Shown here: positions 22,605 to 32,174 of the stretch, piece after piece
Layout: each line of letters starts with the position of its first letter
Position numbering within the stretch: the stretch's first letter is position 1
Source: G963677085 sp963677085
GTDB taxonomy: Bacteria > Planctomycetota > Planctomycetia > Pirellulales > Thermoguttaceae
Assembly: GCA_963677085.2 (NCBI GenBank)
Contig: CAXXFH010000004.1
Span: 3,596,001-3,660,000, forward strand
Direction: 5' to 3'
DNA: 64,000 bases
The notes under the pieces: model-generated
Seen by the model: only the letters and a program-made list of their open reading frames with translations
Database searches by the model: none
Told to the model about the DNA's origin: nothing
Translations under genes and position numbers: made by a program

Positions 22605-23558
22605 ATGAGCACATCGCAAACAGCTAGTCCCGTGCCGCTAGGCATTTTCATTTTGATAGCAGTCGCCGTGTTGTTCGGGTTGATGGTTTCGATTCTGCGG
22701 CCGTCGCGGTCGACGAGTTGGCAGCCACACGTTCCACGTAGCGAGAAGTCTCGCGCGGGGGAAACAGACGCGGTAGAGGCAAAAGGGGCAGAAACCGATG
22801 CGGCCGAAGAATCGGCGGCCAGCGGCGAAAGCCCGCCTGCGACCGAGCAAGCGCAGCAGGAAGATCAGAAAGCGGTTGTCGCCGGAGCCAATGTGCCGCA
22901 GCGAAAGGAAGCGTCGTGGTTGACCCAGGCGCGGCAGCGGATGGTCGAGCGGCACATGCGGCTACGCGATATCACCGATCCTCGAGTGCTCGATGTGATG
23001 GGACACGTGCCGCGCCACGAGTTCGTGCCCTCCGACTTGCGCAGATCGGCTTACGAGGATCATCCCCTGCCGATTGGCCACAACCAGACGATTTCGCAGC
23101 CGTATGTCGTTGCCCTGATGACGCAACTGGCGCAACCGAAGGCTTCGAGCCGTGCGTTGGATATCGGCACCGGCTCCGGCTACCAAGCGGCCGTGTTGGG
23201 TGAACTCTGCAAGGAAGTTTACAGCATCGAGATTGTGCGCCCCTTGGCCGACGAGGCGCGGAAAAAGCTGAAGCAATTGGGATACGACAATGTTACCGTG
23301 CGCCATGACGACGGCTATCGTGGCTGGCCGGAGCATGCGCCGTTCGACGTGATTATCGTCGCGGCGGCACCGAACCACGTGCCCGAGGCGTTGGTCGAAC
23401 AGCTTGCGCCCGGCGGGCGGCTAGTGATACCCGTGGGCCGCTATGCCCAGGATCTCGTCGTCATCGAAAAGCAGGCCGATGGTAAGCTCAAACGCCACAA
23501 CATCACGGGCGTGGCGTTTGTGCCGATGACGGGTGAAGCGGAGTCGAAAAAGAAGTGA
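22605..23558 (+). CDS. pcm: Protein-L-isoaspartate O-methyltransferase, membrane-anchored
   Basis: 317 aa. A Pcm domain occupies the C-terminal two thirds: HNQTISQPYVVALMTQLA and ALDIGTGSGYQAAVLGE (SAM motif I). It repairs isoaspartyl residues in aged proteins. Unlike typical 210-aa Pcm, it has an N-terminal membrane helix (GIFILIAVAVLFGLMVSIL) and a charged Ala/Glu linker of about 70 residues, so it is probably anchored and may act outside the cytoplasm. AGGAAGG precedes the ATG at 22605. Confidence 0.88.
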   Translation: MSTSQTASPVPLGIFILIAVAVLFGLMVSILRPSRSTSWQPHVPRSEKSRAGETDAVEAKGAETDAAEESAASGESPPATEQAQQEDQKAVVAGANVPQRKEASWLTQARQRMVERHMRLRDITDPRVLDVMGHVPRHEFVPSDLRRSAYEDHPLPIGHNQTISQPYVVALMTQLAQPKASSRALDIGTGSGYQAAVLGELCKEVYSIEIVRPLADEARKKLKQLGYDNVTVRHDDGYRGWPEHAPFDVIIVAAAPNHVPEALVEQLAPGGRLVIPVGRYAQDLVVIEKQADGKLKRHNITGVAFVPMTGEAESKKK

Positions 23559-23660
23559 CGTCGCGCGAGGCTCCGTTAACTCGTTCCCGAGCTTCGTCCT
23601 GGAGACTTGCCGCACGGACGCTCTGCTTCGCGAAATTCAAAGCAGAGTTGCGCAAAAAAA

Positions 23661-23690
23661 CTGGTTCCCAAGCCGGAGCTTGGGAACCAG
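23661..23690. repeat. Interspersed palindrome, GTTCCCAAGC family
   Basis: CTGGTTCCCAAGC-CGGA-GCTTGGGAACCAG, a perfect 13-bp stem. A shorter relative is at 37496-37521. It lies between the convergent pcm and esterase genes and could also act as a terminator. Confidence 0.6.
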
Positions 23691-23713
23691 AAGTCTCTCG
23701 GCTTTGACGAATA

Positions 23714-25270
23714 TCACTTGTTGTTAATCGTCACGCCCGGCCAAGCATCGGTACGAAACGGCGAGGCGGGAATGTCTTCCTTGTTGTAGAGGTTACACTC
23801 TGGGTTGTTGGCCCAAGCGTAACGCACTGCGACGGGATCTTGAACCTGAGGGCTCGACACGACGACCTTGTCGCCTTCGATCTTGGCATCGGCCCAGACG
23901 AACTTCTTGTCCGCCCCGGCGATGGCGAAGCCCTTCAGTTGGCCGCCCTTGGCCACCAGACCGCTTCCGACATGGTCGAACGAAAGGACGATCTTCGCGC
24001 CGTCTTTGGCCATCGACTTGTACTCGGGCCCGTAGTAAACGACGTCTTTGCCGTAGTCTTTCTTAAGTGCCCAGAGCGCGAGTCGCTTGCCTACGTCCTG
24101 TTTGTTCTTCGGGTGGATGTCTTTCGCGTCACCGATGTCGATCGTAACGGCCTGGCCCGTGTTGGGAGTCGAGAGGGTCATCGACTGTGCTTCGCGAAGT
24201 TCTGCCCAAGCACTTTCACCCGGCTGATCGGCGCGTCCCATGAAGTTGGCCAGTTGGACGAAGTAGAACGGGAAATCGCCTTGGCTCCATTTCTCGCGCC
24301 AGACATCGATCATCAGCGGGAAAAGATGCCGATACTGATACGCCCGACCGGCATTGGTTTCGCCCTGGTACCAGATGGCTCCGCGGATGCCGAATGGAAT
24401 AATCGGGCGAAGGCAACCGCAGTAGCAGTTGGCCACGCGGTGTTGACCGTAGCGGATGTCGCGCGGCGGGCGCGGCTTGTTCGGAGCCGGTTTGCCTTCG
24501 GCCTTGGCCTTGGCTTCGGCTTCTTTCCAAGCGGCCAGTTGTTTTTCGTAGGCGGCTTGCGGCTTGCCAGCGTCGAATGCGACGCATTGGTCGTCGTAAC
24601 GCTTCAGCATTTCCGCGTAGTCGGGATTGCCTTCAATCACATCGCGGGGGACCCAGGCTTCGCACGACGAACCGCCCCAGGCGTTGTTAATCAGGCCGAT
24701 GGGGATGTTCAGCTCCTTGTACAACTCACGACCGAAGAAATAGCCCACGGCCGTGAACCACGGCACCGTCTCCGGGCTGCACTCTTGCCAGCCGGCGCCG
24801 CCGCAGTCGAACTGCTCTTCTTGAGTTCCCTTCAGCGGAACGGTAAACAGGCGGATGTTGGGGTACTTGGCGTTGGCAACTTCCTGGGCCCCGTTAACGG
24901 AGTTTTTTGTGCTCCACTGCATGTTCGACTGGCCTGAGCAAACCCAGACTTCGCCGATCAGGACGTTGTTGAGCGTGATCTCGTTCTTGCCCTGGATCTT
25001 CATCTCAAACGGTCCGCCAGCCGACATCGCGTCGAGCTTGAGCATCCACTTGCCGTCCGCGGCGGTGGTCTTCTTCGTCTGGCCGTTGATCGTCACGGTC
25101 ACTTCTTCGCCATTGTCGGCCCAGCCCCAGACGGGCACGGCCATGTCGCGCTGCAACACCATGTTGCTGCCGATGACCTTGGGTACTTTCACGTCGGCCA
25201 TAGCCGGCACGACAAACACGATCGCCAACAGTAGGGCGACCGACCAAACGATGCGCGGGTGTCGATTCAT
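23714..25270 (-). CDS. Secreted sialate O-acetylesterase-like protein (SGNH fold)
   Basis: 518 aa with a signal peptide (IVWSVALLLAIVFVVPAMA). Catalytic blocks: WVCSGQSNMQW (Ser), GAIWYQGETNAG and DAKDIHPKNKQDVGKRL (Asp-x2-His). The N-terminal beta domain is usual for the family, which removes acetyl groups from sialic acids or plant polysaccharides such as xylan. The start at 25270 gives the signal peptide; the longer frame from 25453 runs back through an interspersed palindrome and is rejected. It is followed on the same strand, upstream, by a sulfatase, a typical planctomycete polysaccharide-degrading pair. Confidence 0.9.
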   Translation of the reverse strand: MNRHPRIVWSVALLLAIVFVVPAMADVKVPKVIGSNMVLQRDMAVPVWGWADNGEEVTVTINGQTKKTTAADGKWMLKLDAMSAGGPFEMKIQGKNEITLNNVLIGEVWVCSGQSNMQWSTKNSVNGAQEVANAKYPNIRLFTVPLKGTQEEQFDCGGAGWQECSPETVPWFTAVGYFFGRELYKELNIPIGLINNAWGGSSCEAWVPRDVIEGNPDYAEMLKRYDDQCVAFDAGKPQAAYEKQLAAWKEAEAKAKAEGKPAPNKPRPPRDIRYGQHRVANCYCGCLRPIIPFGIRGAIWYQGETNAGRAYQYRHLFPLMIDVWREKWSQGDFPFYFVQLANFMGRADQPGESAWAELREAQSMTLSTPNTGQAVTIDIGDAKDIHPKNKQDVGKRLALWALKKDYGKDVVYYGPEYKSMAKDGAKIVLSFDHVGSGLVAKGGQLKGFAIAGADKKFVWADAKIEGDKVVVSSPQVQDPVAVRYAWANNPECNLYNKEDIPASPFRTDAWPGVTINNK

Positions 25271-25316
25271 CGTAGCTCCTTTACTACACTTGGAAAACGT
25301 GGGGTAAAATGAATTC

Positions 25317-25356
25317 TCCCCTCTCCCCCGTGGGGAGAGGGGCCGGGGGTGAGGGG
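25317..25356. repeat. Interspersed palindrome, CCCCTCTCCCC family, copy 1
   Basis: CCCCTCTCCCC-CGT-GGGGAGAGGGG followed by CCGGGGGTGAGGGG. The same 40-base element occurs in inverted orientation at 63950-63990. Confidence 0.65.
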
Positions 25357-25526
25357 TTTTTATATCAGCAATCTTCCTTGGGCAATATGTTAGTTGGACT
25401 ACCTGTCGCGGCTCGTCCGCCTTTGCGATCTCATCTGCACGCGAGCGACGCAACCTTCACGGGCTGGTCGCGACGCAAAGCGTCGGTGTCTGTGTTCCCA
25501 CGCGAAGGGTGGGAACAAGGTCAAAC

Positions 25527-26915
25527 TCAACGCCGGTCGCGGAGTTGCCACGTGGGATTGTCCGTACGCGCTCCGTCAAGATACTTGGCAATCGTAGCGA
25601 CCACCTCCGGATGTGCGGCGGCCACGTCGTTCTGCTCGGCCATGTCGTTGCGCAGATCAAACAACTCGATCGGATCGCTGGGCGCCTCGCGCACCGCCTT
25701 CCAATGTCCCATCCTCACGGCTTGCTTACTGTTTTTTCCTTCGTGGAACTCCCAGTACATGAACTCGTGCCGCGGCTGTTCGCCTTGGCCGAGCAACGTG
25801 GGAACGATTGAAATGCCATCGATACCGTTGGGCACTTCGACGCCGGCCAGTTGGGCGGCCGTGGGCAGGAAGTCGCAGAAGTAGCAGGGTAGGTCGCTGG
25901 TCGTACCCGGTTGGATCTTGCCTGGCCAACGAACGATCATCGGCTCGCGAATTCCCCCGTCGTGCAGCGATCGCTTGATGCCTTGCAGCGGTCCGCTACT
26001 GTGGAAAAAATTCGGGTCGGCGCCGCCCTCTTTGTGCGGACCGTTATCGCTGGTGAAAAACACGATGGTCTTCTTGTCGATTCCCAGCGACTTAAGCTTG
26101 GCCAACAACCGCCCCACATCGCCGTCGAGGCGAGTGATCATCGCCGCATGCCCCTTCTGTGGCTCGGGCCAGTTGCGGTCGGCGTAGGGGCCGTAGTCGG
26201 GCACCTCCATGCCTTTTGAGCCGGCCTCGTTGTTGGCGTGTGGAATCGTGACTGCAAGGTAAAGGAAAAACGGCTCGCTCGCGTGTTGCTCGACGAACGT
26301 CAACGCCTCGCGAGCAAAAAGGTCGTGTGAATAGTTCACCTTTTTGGTTGCCACGCCACCGGGCGTGCAATCCCGTCCGTGGATGATGTGGTTCACTTCG
26401 TTGCGAAGCGGATAGTCCTTGGTGTTCTTCCACAGATAGGCCGGATAGTAGTTGTGGGCGTGGCGCTGGTTGAGGTAGCCGAAGAAGTAGTCGAAGCCCT
26501 GGCGGTTGGGGATTCCCGTCGTTTCGGGCTCACCCAGTCCCCATTTTCCGATGAGGCCCGTCGTGTAGCCGGCCTCCCTCAACACCTCGGCTACGGTAAC
26601 GTCAGCCGGCTCGAGCGGCACTCGGGCGTTGCCACGAATTCGGGCATGGCCCGTATGCAGACCAGTCATCAACACGCAACGCGACGGTGCACAAACGGTG
26701 CTTCCGGCGTAGCAGTCGGTGAACCGCATGCCCTCGGCGGCCATGCGATCGATGTTGGGCGTCTGGATCACCTTCTGGCCGTAGCAGCCCAGGTCGCCAT
26801 AGCCCAAGTCGTCGGCCAGGATAAAAACAATGTTGGGTTTCTCGGCGGCATAGACAGTCGTCGCGCCGAGGAGACACACTATGGCAACAGCAAACAGTCT
26901 TGCGAAATGTTTCAC
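25527..26915 (-). CDS. Secreted arylsulfatase (FGE-dependent, type I)
   Basis: 462 aa. Signal peptide FARLFAVAIVCLLGATTVYA, then PNIVFILADDLGYGDLGCYG (metal-binding Asp pair) and the sulfatase signature STVCAPSRCVLMTG, where CAPSR provides the Cys converted to formylglycine. Later FFTSDNGPH supplies further metal ligands. It cleaves sulfate esters from polysaccharides in the periplasm or outside the cell. The GTG at 26915 is chosen because GGAG lies upstream and it begins right at the signal peptide; the longer frame to 27146 is not credible. Confidence 0.92.
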   Translation of the reverse strand: MKHFARLFAVAIVCLLGATTVYAAEKPNIVFILADDLGYGDLGCYGQKVIQTPNIDRMAAEGMRFTDCYAGSTVCAPSRCVLMTGLHTGHARIRGNARVPLEPADVTVAEVLREAGYTTGLIGKWGLGEPETTGIPNRQGFDYFFGYLNQRHAHNYYPAYLWKNTKDYPLRNEVNHIIHGRDCTPGGVATKKVNYSHDLFAREALTFVEQHASEPFFLYLAVTIPHANNEAGSKGMEVPDYGPYADRNWPEPQKGHAAMITRLDGDVGRLLAKLKSLGIDKKTIVFFTSDNGPHKEGGADPNFFHSSGPLQGIKRSLHDGGIREPMIVRWPGKIQPGTTSDLPCYFCDFLPTAAQLAGVEVPNGIDGISIVPTLLGQGEQPRHEFMYWEFHEGKNSKQAVRMGHWKAVREAPSDPIELFDLRNDMAEQNDVAAAHPEVVATIAKYLDGARTDNPTWQLRDRR

Positions 26916-27209
26916 GGCTGATTTTTCTCCATGGAGTGTATACACGATGCACCAAGCCGCTTGCGGCTTCGTCGGCCGACAAAGCCGAAGTATATCACTG
27001 AAGTTGTGTGGGAGCAAATTCTGCGGAGCATGGGAGCCGTGTCGTGGCTTCCATGAAGCTTGGGAACCACAGAGTAGCAACGGCGGGCGGCGAACGAGCG
27101 ACGAATTGTCCGCCGCTGCTGAAGCAAGGGCAGACAAGCTGCGCATGGCACCCGTGCTTTCGACGTGACGAAGCTGAAGAGAAGACGCGGTTCGAGCGAG
27201 AACGGGCCG
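26916..27209. other. Intergenic spacer sulfatase / cpaE
   Basis: No gene seen. Contains partial matches to the interspersed GCTTGGGAACC and TGGCACCCGTG-type repeats. Confidence 0.35.
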
Positions 27210-28427
27210 TTACTTTTCGCCCCGGCCCGACCAACTGAACAACCGGCTGAGGCTGTTGCGTTTGGCGACTGCCTCGGGGGCTTCGACGCTGCCGTTGCCG
27301 GTCAAGGCTTCGGCCAACGTAAGGAACGACTGAGTGATCGGCGCTTTCGGTGCCTGTTCGATCAGCGGCATGCCGTTGTTGCGAACTTCGATCATCGTCC
27401 GGTAGTCGTTCGGCAGTTGCCAGAAGATTTCTTTGCCGATCGTTTCCTCGGCTTTCTTCAGGGTGATTTGGCCCTTTTCCAAGCCGACGCGGTTGACGAC
27501 GATCTTGATCTTCTCGGCAATGCCTTCCATTTCGCCGAACGACATCATTAGCCGCACTACGTTGCGCAGGCACGGCAGGTCGAGTTGGGTGACCAGGAGA
27601 ATGTCGTTGGCCATTTCCAGGGCGATCTGATCGATCGCGCTGTAGCTCTTCGAAAGGTCCAACACCAGATGGGTGAACGTGGCTTTCAATAGCCCGATCA
27701 CCCGTTGCAAGTTGTCGGTCGTAATCAGCGAGATATCTTCCAACTGCACGGGACGCGGCAGCAGGTAAAGCCCCGACGAGTGCTTCGTCAACGACCGCTT
27801 CAACAGCGTGAAGTCGAGTCGGGTAACGTTTTGGGCCACATCGACGAGCGTGTAGTCGGGAATCGTGTCGAGGAACACGTCGGCATCGCCCAGGCAAAGG
27901 TCCAAGTCGACCAGGGCCACCGAGTTGCGTTCCTGTTGAGCCAGTGCGCAACCCAGGTTGACGGCGATACTCGTGGTACCGACGCCACCAATCGAGCCGC
28001 CGACGGCGATTACTTGACTACCGCGCGGACGATGATCGCCACCCTGGCCGAAACGTCGTTCGCTGATCCGCCCTAAGGCGCTGAGCAGGTCTTCAATGCG
28101 GACGGGTTCCGTGAGGAACTCTTTGGCCCCGGCACGCATCGCCTGGAGTATTAAGTTGCCGTCGCTCGAGGAACTAACGACCAGCACCGAGCAGTCGGGC
28201 GAGGTTTCCGCTAGGCGTTTGACCAGTTGCAGGGCCTTGTCGGGATTGTTATCGATGGCCACCAAACCGATCTCAGGATTGGTTTGGGCCACCACATCGC
28301 CGAAGAACTCGTAGCGAGAGCATTCGGCCTCGAGCCAGATCATATCCATGCCCAACAAAATGCTCTTCAGCGATTCACGCTTCGAGTCGTCGGGGTCAAC
28401 GATCGCTAGGCGAAGGACGTTACTCAT
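27210..28427 (-). CDS. cpaE: CpaE/TadZ-like pilus assembly protein
   Basis: 405 aa. Residues 1-120 form a receiver-like domain (LRLAIVDPDDSKRESLKSIL, LVVSSSSDGNLI). Residues 140-390 form a MinD/ParA-type ATPase. The deviant Walker A reads GGSIGGVGTTSIAVN, lacking the signature Lys, and VALVDLDLCLGDADVFLD is the second motif. CpaE/TadZ localises Flp-pilus assembly at the cell pole. The start at 28427 (MSNVLRLAIVDPD) is preferred over 28442. It is the last Tad gene visible. Confidence 0.88.
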   Translation of the reverse strand: MSNVLRLAIVDPDDSKRESLKSILLGMDMIWLEAECSRYEFFGDVVAQTNPEIGLVAIDNNPDKALQLVKRLAETSPDCSVLVVSSSSDGNLILQAMRAGAKEFLTEPVRIEDLLSALGRISERRFGQGGDHRPRGSQVIAVGGSIGGVGTTSIAVNLGCALAQQERNSVALVDLDLCLGDADVFLDTIPDYTLVDVAQNVTRLDFTLLKRSLTKHSSGLYLLPRPVQLEDISLITTDNLQRVIGLLKATFTHLVLDLSKSYSAIDQIALEMANDILLVTQLDLPCLRNVVRLMMSFGEMEGIAEKIKIVVNRVGLEKGQITLKKAEETIGKEIFWQLPNDYRTMIEVRNNGMPLIEQAPKAPITQSFLTLAEALTGNGSVEAPEAVAKRNSLSRLFSWSGRGEK

Positions 28428-28478
28428 CGCAATTATTACCAAAAGACCATTTCAGTGGAAATGCCTAACAGAGCTTCT

Positions 28479-30122
28479 TTATTCTACTACGTCATAACCG
28501 AATGGGCCGATGAAGCCGACCTCTTTTTTTGTCGCCTTTGCTGGCGAAACGTTGGGCGTTCTCTGTTGGCTGTACCGGCTATAGGGGTTCTGCGCCGAAC
28601 GTGCCACGGGCCCCCGGTAACCACGCTGCCAGGACGATGAATCCGTGGTCGCCGGGTGTGGCACGGCGATATCTTCGCGCTCCTGGAGCATCATCCCCTG
28701 CGGCGGCATATCGGTGGCGGTTCCCAGGCCCGGTGAACCGGGGCAGCAACGCGGTACTTCCAGGTGACCCTTCAAATATAGTTCGCAGTCGCTGGGGCTG
28801 GCGGTCATGGTACCCGGTCCGCAGGGTGGCACTTCATTGGCGTCCAGGGCTTCGACCAACTCGGGCGTGACCATGATCAGCAGTTCCACCTCGTTGTTGT
28901 CTTCTTCCACACGACGGAACAAGGCACCCACATAGGGAACCTCGCTCACCCAGGGAATCCCGCGGAACTGCGACTCGACGCGGTTCTGTACCAACCCGGC
29001 GATGGCCAGGGTTTGTCCGGCGTTGAGTTCCACGCCCGTATCGACCTCGCGGACCTTAAGCGCTGGAATGCCTTCCACACTGTTGGCCGCGTCGATTTCG
29101 CTAACGGTGGGGCGGACCTCCAAGCGAATGCGGCCGTTACCCAGGGCGATCGCCACATAGTCGACCCGGGTGCCGTACTGCTTGAACTCTACCGTGGGGC
29201 CCGTGATGCCGCCGTTGACCTGATAACCGTATTCCCCGCCCACGCGGAAATAGGCCGGTCGGCCGCTCACGGCAACCAGGTTCGGTTCGGCCAGGATCTT
29301 GGCCAGTTTGTCTTCGCGAAGGGCCTCCAAAACACCGAGAAACGCACTGCTGCCGTCGACGACGGCGAACTTGAAGGTTTCGTCGCCGGATAGCTCAACA
29401 ACCCGAGAGATGGCGCCGGTGGCCGCGTCGCTACTTTCGGTCACCTCGCCAATCAGGCCACTGATCGAAGAGATGGCCGAGCTGCTGCCCGTGAATTTTG
29501 CCCAGTCGAATCCGACTCGCCGCAGCTTGGTTCGCGACACTTCCATCACCTTCACGTGCAGAAGGATCTGGTGAACACCGCTAACCCTCAGGGCGTTGAT
29601 CACTTTCGGGTAATACTCTTCGGCGATGCGGACAATCAGATCGATGTGCTCGGGCTGATCGACGTAGCCGGAAATGAGCACGCCGTTGTTGACCGGAATA
29701 ACTTTCAACGAGGCGTTGGGAAACTGGTTCTGCAGCAGCAGTTCCAATTCGCGTGCGTCGGCGTAGACGATCACGTCGACCGTGTAGATTTTTTTGTCTT
29801 CCCCCCAGAGGTTGACTTGCGTCACGCCGGGTGCCTTGGCAAACACCTGGATTTCGTTGGGTGCTAAGGGGTGCAGTTCAACCACGTCGGGGTTGTTGAC
29901 CTGGGCCTCGGGGATTTTTTGGTCGAGCACCAAACGCTTGCTGGAGTTGACGGTCATCTCCAGCCGCTCGTAGGTCTTGGTGACCTTATGAATGACGCCA
30001 GGTATCTCTGGCATCGGTTGAGCCGTTTGGGCCGCAACTGGCAGCGCGCAATTGGTGATGGCAGCAAACACCCAAAGGGCCGAAAGCGGCACCAGATGCC
30101 GCCGGAGAGTGTGCTTCAACAT
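28479..30122 (-). CDS. cpaC: Tad pilus secretin (CpaC/RcpA)
   Basis: 547 aa with a signal peptide (PLSALWVFAAITNCALPVAA). An N-terminal pilus/secretin domain (RLVLDQKIPEAQVNNPDVVE) and a BON-like segment (VNNGVLISGYVDQPEHIDLI) come next. Then the secretin core, ending near IPWVSEVPYVGALFRRVEED. It forms the outer-membrane pore for the Flp pilus. The C-terminal 90 residues are Pro/Ser-rich and family-unspecific. The ATG at 30122 begins the signal peptide. Confidence 0.9.
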   Translation of the reverse strand: MLKHTLRRHLVPLSALWVFAAITNCALPVAAQTAQPMPEIPGVIHKVTKTYERLEMTVNSSKRLVLDQKIPEAQVNNPDVVELHPLAPNEIQVFAKAPGVTQVNLWGEDKKIYTVDVIVYADARELELLLQNQFPNASLKVIPVNNGVLISGYVDQPEHIDLIVRIAEEYYPKVINALRVSGVHQILLHVKVMEVSRTKLRRVGFDWAKFTGSSSAISSISGLIGEVTESSDAATGAISRVVELSGDETFKFAVVDGSSAFLGVLEALREDKLAKILAEPNLVAVSGRPAYFRVGGEYGYQVNGGITGPTVEFKQYGTRVDYVAIALGNGRIRLEVRPTVSEIDAANSVEGIPALKVREVDTGVELNAGQTLAIAGLVQNRVESQFRGIPWVSEVPYVGALFRRVEEDNNEVELLIMVTPELVEALDANEVPPCGPGTMTASPSDCELYLKGHLEVPRCCPGSPGLGTATDMPPQGMMLQEREDIAVPHPATTDSSSWQRGYRGPVARSAQNPYSRYSQQRTPNVSPAKATKKEVGFIGPFGYDVVE

Positions 30123-30422
30123 CCTTGAATTCCTTGCAGTGATCCCGCCCGACGCACAGGCGTTCGAACTGGGGTCCCGTGGGTTCTTCCGTGTCGGTGA
30201 CATTCCGTGTCTCGCCGGTTACCTGGGTGATTCAGAACCAGGTTCCGACGTTACTACTGACACCCGCGCAACCAAGGCCACGGCAGACATTCCTGCGTCT
30301 GAACCGTTTCGGGCTTCCAATGGTTCGGCCCGATGGCGATGGTACAACCGGCCTCAATAGGTAGCGGCCGGAGTTAACCGGCCAGGGGTCTCGTTGTATC
30401 TGTTATCAATAATCTCGGTTAA
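30123..30422. other. Gap of 300 bases inside the Tad locus
   Basis: No gene, terminator or clear promoter seen between the cpaB stop and the secretin start. Confidence 0.35.
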
Positions 30423-31595
30423 TTAACCGTCGTCTGAACTGCTTGTCCAATCGTCGTCGTTGTTGTTGTCGACAGGCTTGTCCTCGGGACTCGGCTGGTC
30501 GTCCGTCCCTTGGTGCGTCGGCGTGTCGAATTTGTTGCCAGGCAGGGCCATTGGCGGGGTTACCGCGGCTGGAGCGGAGGCGGGGCCGGCTGCCCCGTCT
30601 TTGACTTTCCAGCGGCGAGTTCCCTTCGCGTTGGGGCTTTCTTCGAGAATTACCTCGACCGGTTCTTGGCCCTGGTAGATGGTCATGGCGAACTCTTGGG
30701 AGTCGTCGCTTTTGCTGGCCGGGGTTGCCGGCGTCGAGTCCGTACCCGATCCGTTCTGGCGGAACTGGCGGAGGAAGTCGAGCAGTTCGTTGCCGTCTTT
30801 GGCCTGGGCATCGGCCGGTTTGGCTTGGGGGTCTTCTTTCTCGCGATCGCCGTGGCCAGAAATCCCGAAGAGCTCGTTGGGGTCGGTGCCATCGCCATCG
30901 CCGACCGTGCCGACGGTGTCTTCGTCGGGGCTGCGAAGGATCAGTTGAACCTTGCCCAACTGGCTGGCTAGCATGGCCCTCTCGGAGTCTTCGGGAGTCA
31001 GCAGCAAGGAGATAGTCTTGGCGCTGACCGCCGCACTTTTGCCCTTGTCGTCTTCTTTATCGCCCACGTCGGCGTTGACGGCAAACACCTTGACGTCTTG
31101 GAGGATCGTCTTGGTCGTGGTTTTGGTGATACCACGCGTTGGGTTGCGGGCAAGGTGGACCAACACATCGACGCGGTCGCCAGGCCGTACCAGGCCACCG
31201 CCGCCGGAGGCCGTATCGACACGCACCGGCACGACACGCCAACCCTTGGGAATGAGCATTCCCACGCCGCCTTCATCACCACTGGTGAGCTTGCCTTCCA
31301 GGAGCGGCTCGCCGGCGAACAAGGTGGTCCGGGTGCGCCGGCCCTCGACTTCTTCCATCTTGGTGATCGCGCCGGAGGGTACCTTGTCCTTGGGCCATTT
31401 CTCCAGCCGGAGCATGGAGGCCTCGATGGACTCATTGAAGGGGATATCCTGGATGGCTACCAGGATGTTCTCGGTTTCGCCAACTGGCGTGGCTTCGGGC
31501 GCATTGCGTTTGGCCATCACCTGCGTGATGCCAATCGATGCCACCAGCCCACAGCCGAGAGCCAGCACGAGAAGCGCTACTGATTTTCCTCGCAT
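30423..31595 (-). CDS. cpaB: Flp pilus assembly protein CpaB
   Basis: 390 aa. N-terminal membrane anchor (SVALLVLALGCGLVASIGIT), SAF domain (ILVAIQDIPFNESIEASMLR) and the RcpC/CpaB core (VRVDTASGGGGLVRPGDRVD). The C-terminal 150 residues are a low-complexity Asp/Pro/Asn-rich tail not usual in CpaB. The protein lies in the periplasm next to the secretin. Its place between tadE and the secretin fits a Tad operon. Confidence 0.88.
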   Translation of the reverse strand: MRGKSVALLVLALGCGLVASIGITQVMAKRNAPEATPVGETENILVAIQDIPFNESIEASMLRLEKWPKDKVPSGAITKMEEVEGRRTRTTLFAGEPLLEGKLTSGDEGGVGMLIPKGWRVVPVRVDTASGGGGLVRPGDRVDVLVHLARNPTRGITKTTTKTILQDVKVFAVNADVGDKEDDKGKSAAVSAKTISLLLTPEDSERAMLASQLGKVQLILRSPDEDTVGTVGDGDGTDPNELFGISGHGDREKEDPQAKPADAQAKDGNELLDFLRQFRQNGSGTDSTPATPASKSDDSQEFAMTIYQGQEPVEVILEESPNAKGTRRWKVKDGAAGPASAPAAVTPPMALPGNKFDTPTHQGTDDQPSPEDKPVDNNNDDDWTSSSDDG

Positions 31596-31652
31596 AGCCG
31601 TTTTTCCCTGGTTCCCCTGGCTACCACACCGGAGAGTGGATATCGTTTGATC

Positions 31653-32174
31653 CTACTGAACTGTTTCGCGGCGCATGACCGTGGTTGCGGTTAGTTCAGT
31701 GTCTCCGCCTACAAACATTGGCGATGGAAGCCAACTTACTTGATCGAAAGGAACTGCGACGGTAACCGTCACCGGTTCCCCATAACCGGCGGTATTGGGT
31801 TCAGCCGGATCGATCGTTATGTCCGCACCGTGAACACGCGCGTTCTGCAGGTAGCTGTCGACCGCTGCGTTGACTTCGGAGGCCGAGGTGCCGTCGAGCA
31901 CGGCAAGTCGGGCGCCTTCACGCGATGCATTGGTGAGCACCTGCTGAACCATCACCATCCGTCCAAACTCAATCATCCCGAAAATCAACAGGAAGAAGAT
32001 GGGCGCCACAAACGCGAATTCAACGGCAGCCGCACCTCGTCGCCTTTTTCGGCATAATCGGCAAACCTTCTCCAGCTTAACTCCGGGGGGAGTCGTAGAT
32101 TGCGGTTCGCGATCGCCGGCATGACGCTCGTTCTGGCGGAAAATACCAGCACTAGGCAACTTGGGTAGTCTCAT
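31653..32174 (-). CDS. tadE: TadE-like minor pseudopilin
   Basis: 173 aa. The TadE module is RGAAAVEFAFVAPIFFLLIF then GMIEFGRMVMVQQVLTNASR. TadE-like proteins are processed by the prepilin peptidase at a site ahead of the hydrophobic helix. There is a long basic N-terminal leader of about 45 residues. It overlaps the upstream peptidase gene by four bases (ATGA), so the two are coupled. Confidence 0.88.
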   Translation of the reverse strand: MRLPKLPSAGIFRQNERHAGDREPQSTTPPGVKLEKVCRLCRKRRRGAAAVEFAFVAPIFFLLIFGMIEFGRMVMVQQVLTNASREGARLAVLDGTSASEVNAAVDSYLQNARVHGADITIDPAEPNTAGYGEPVTVTVAVPFDQVSWLPSPMFVGGDTELTATTVMRRETVQ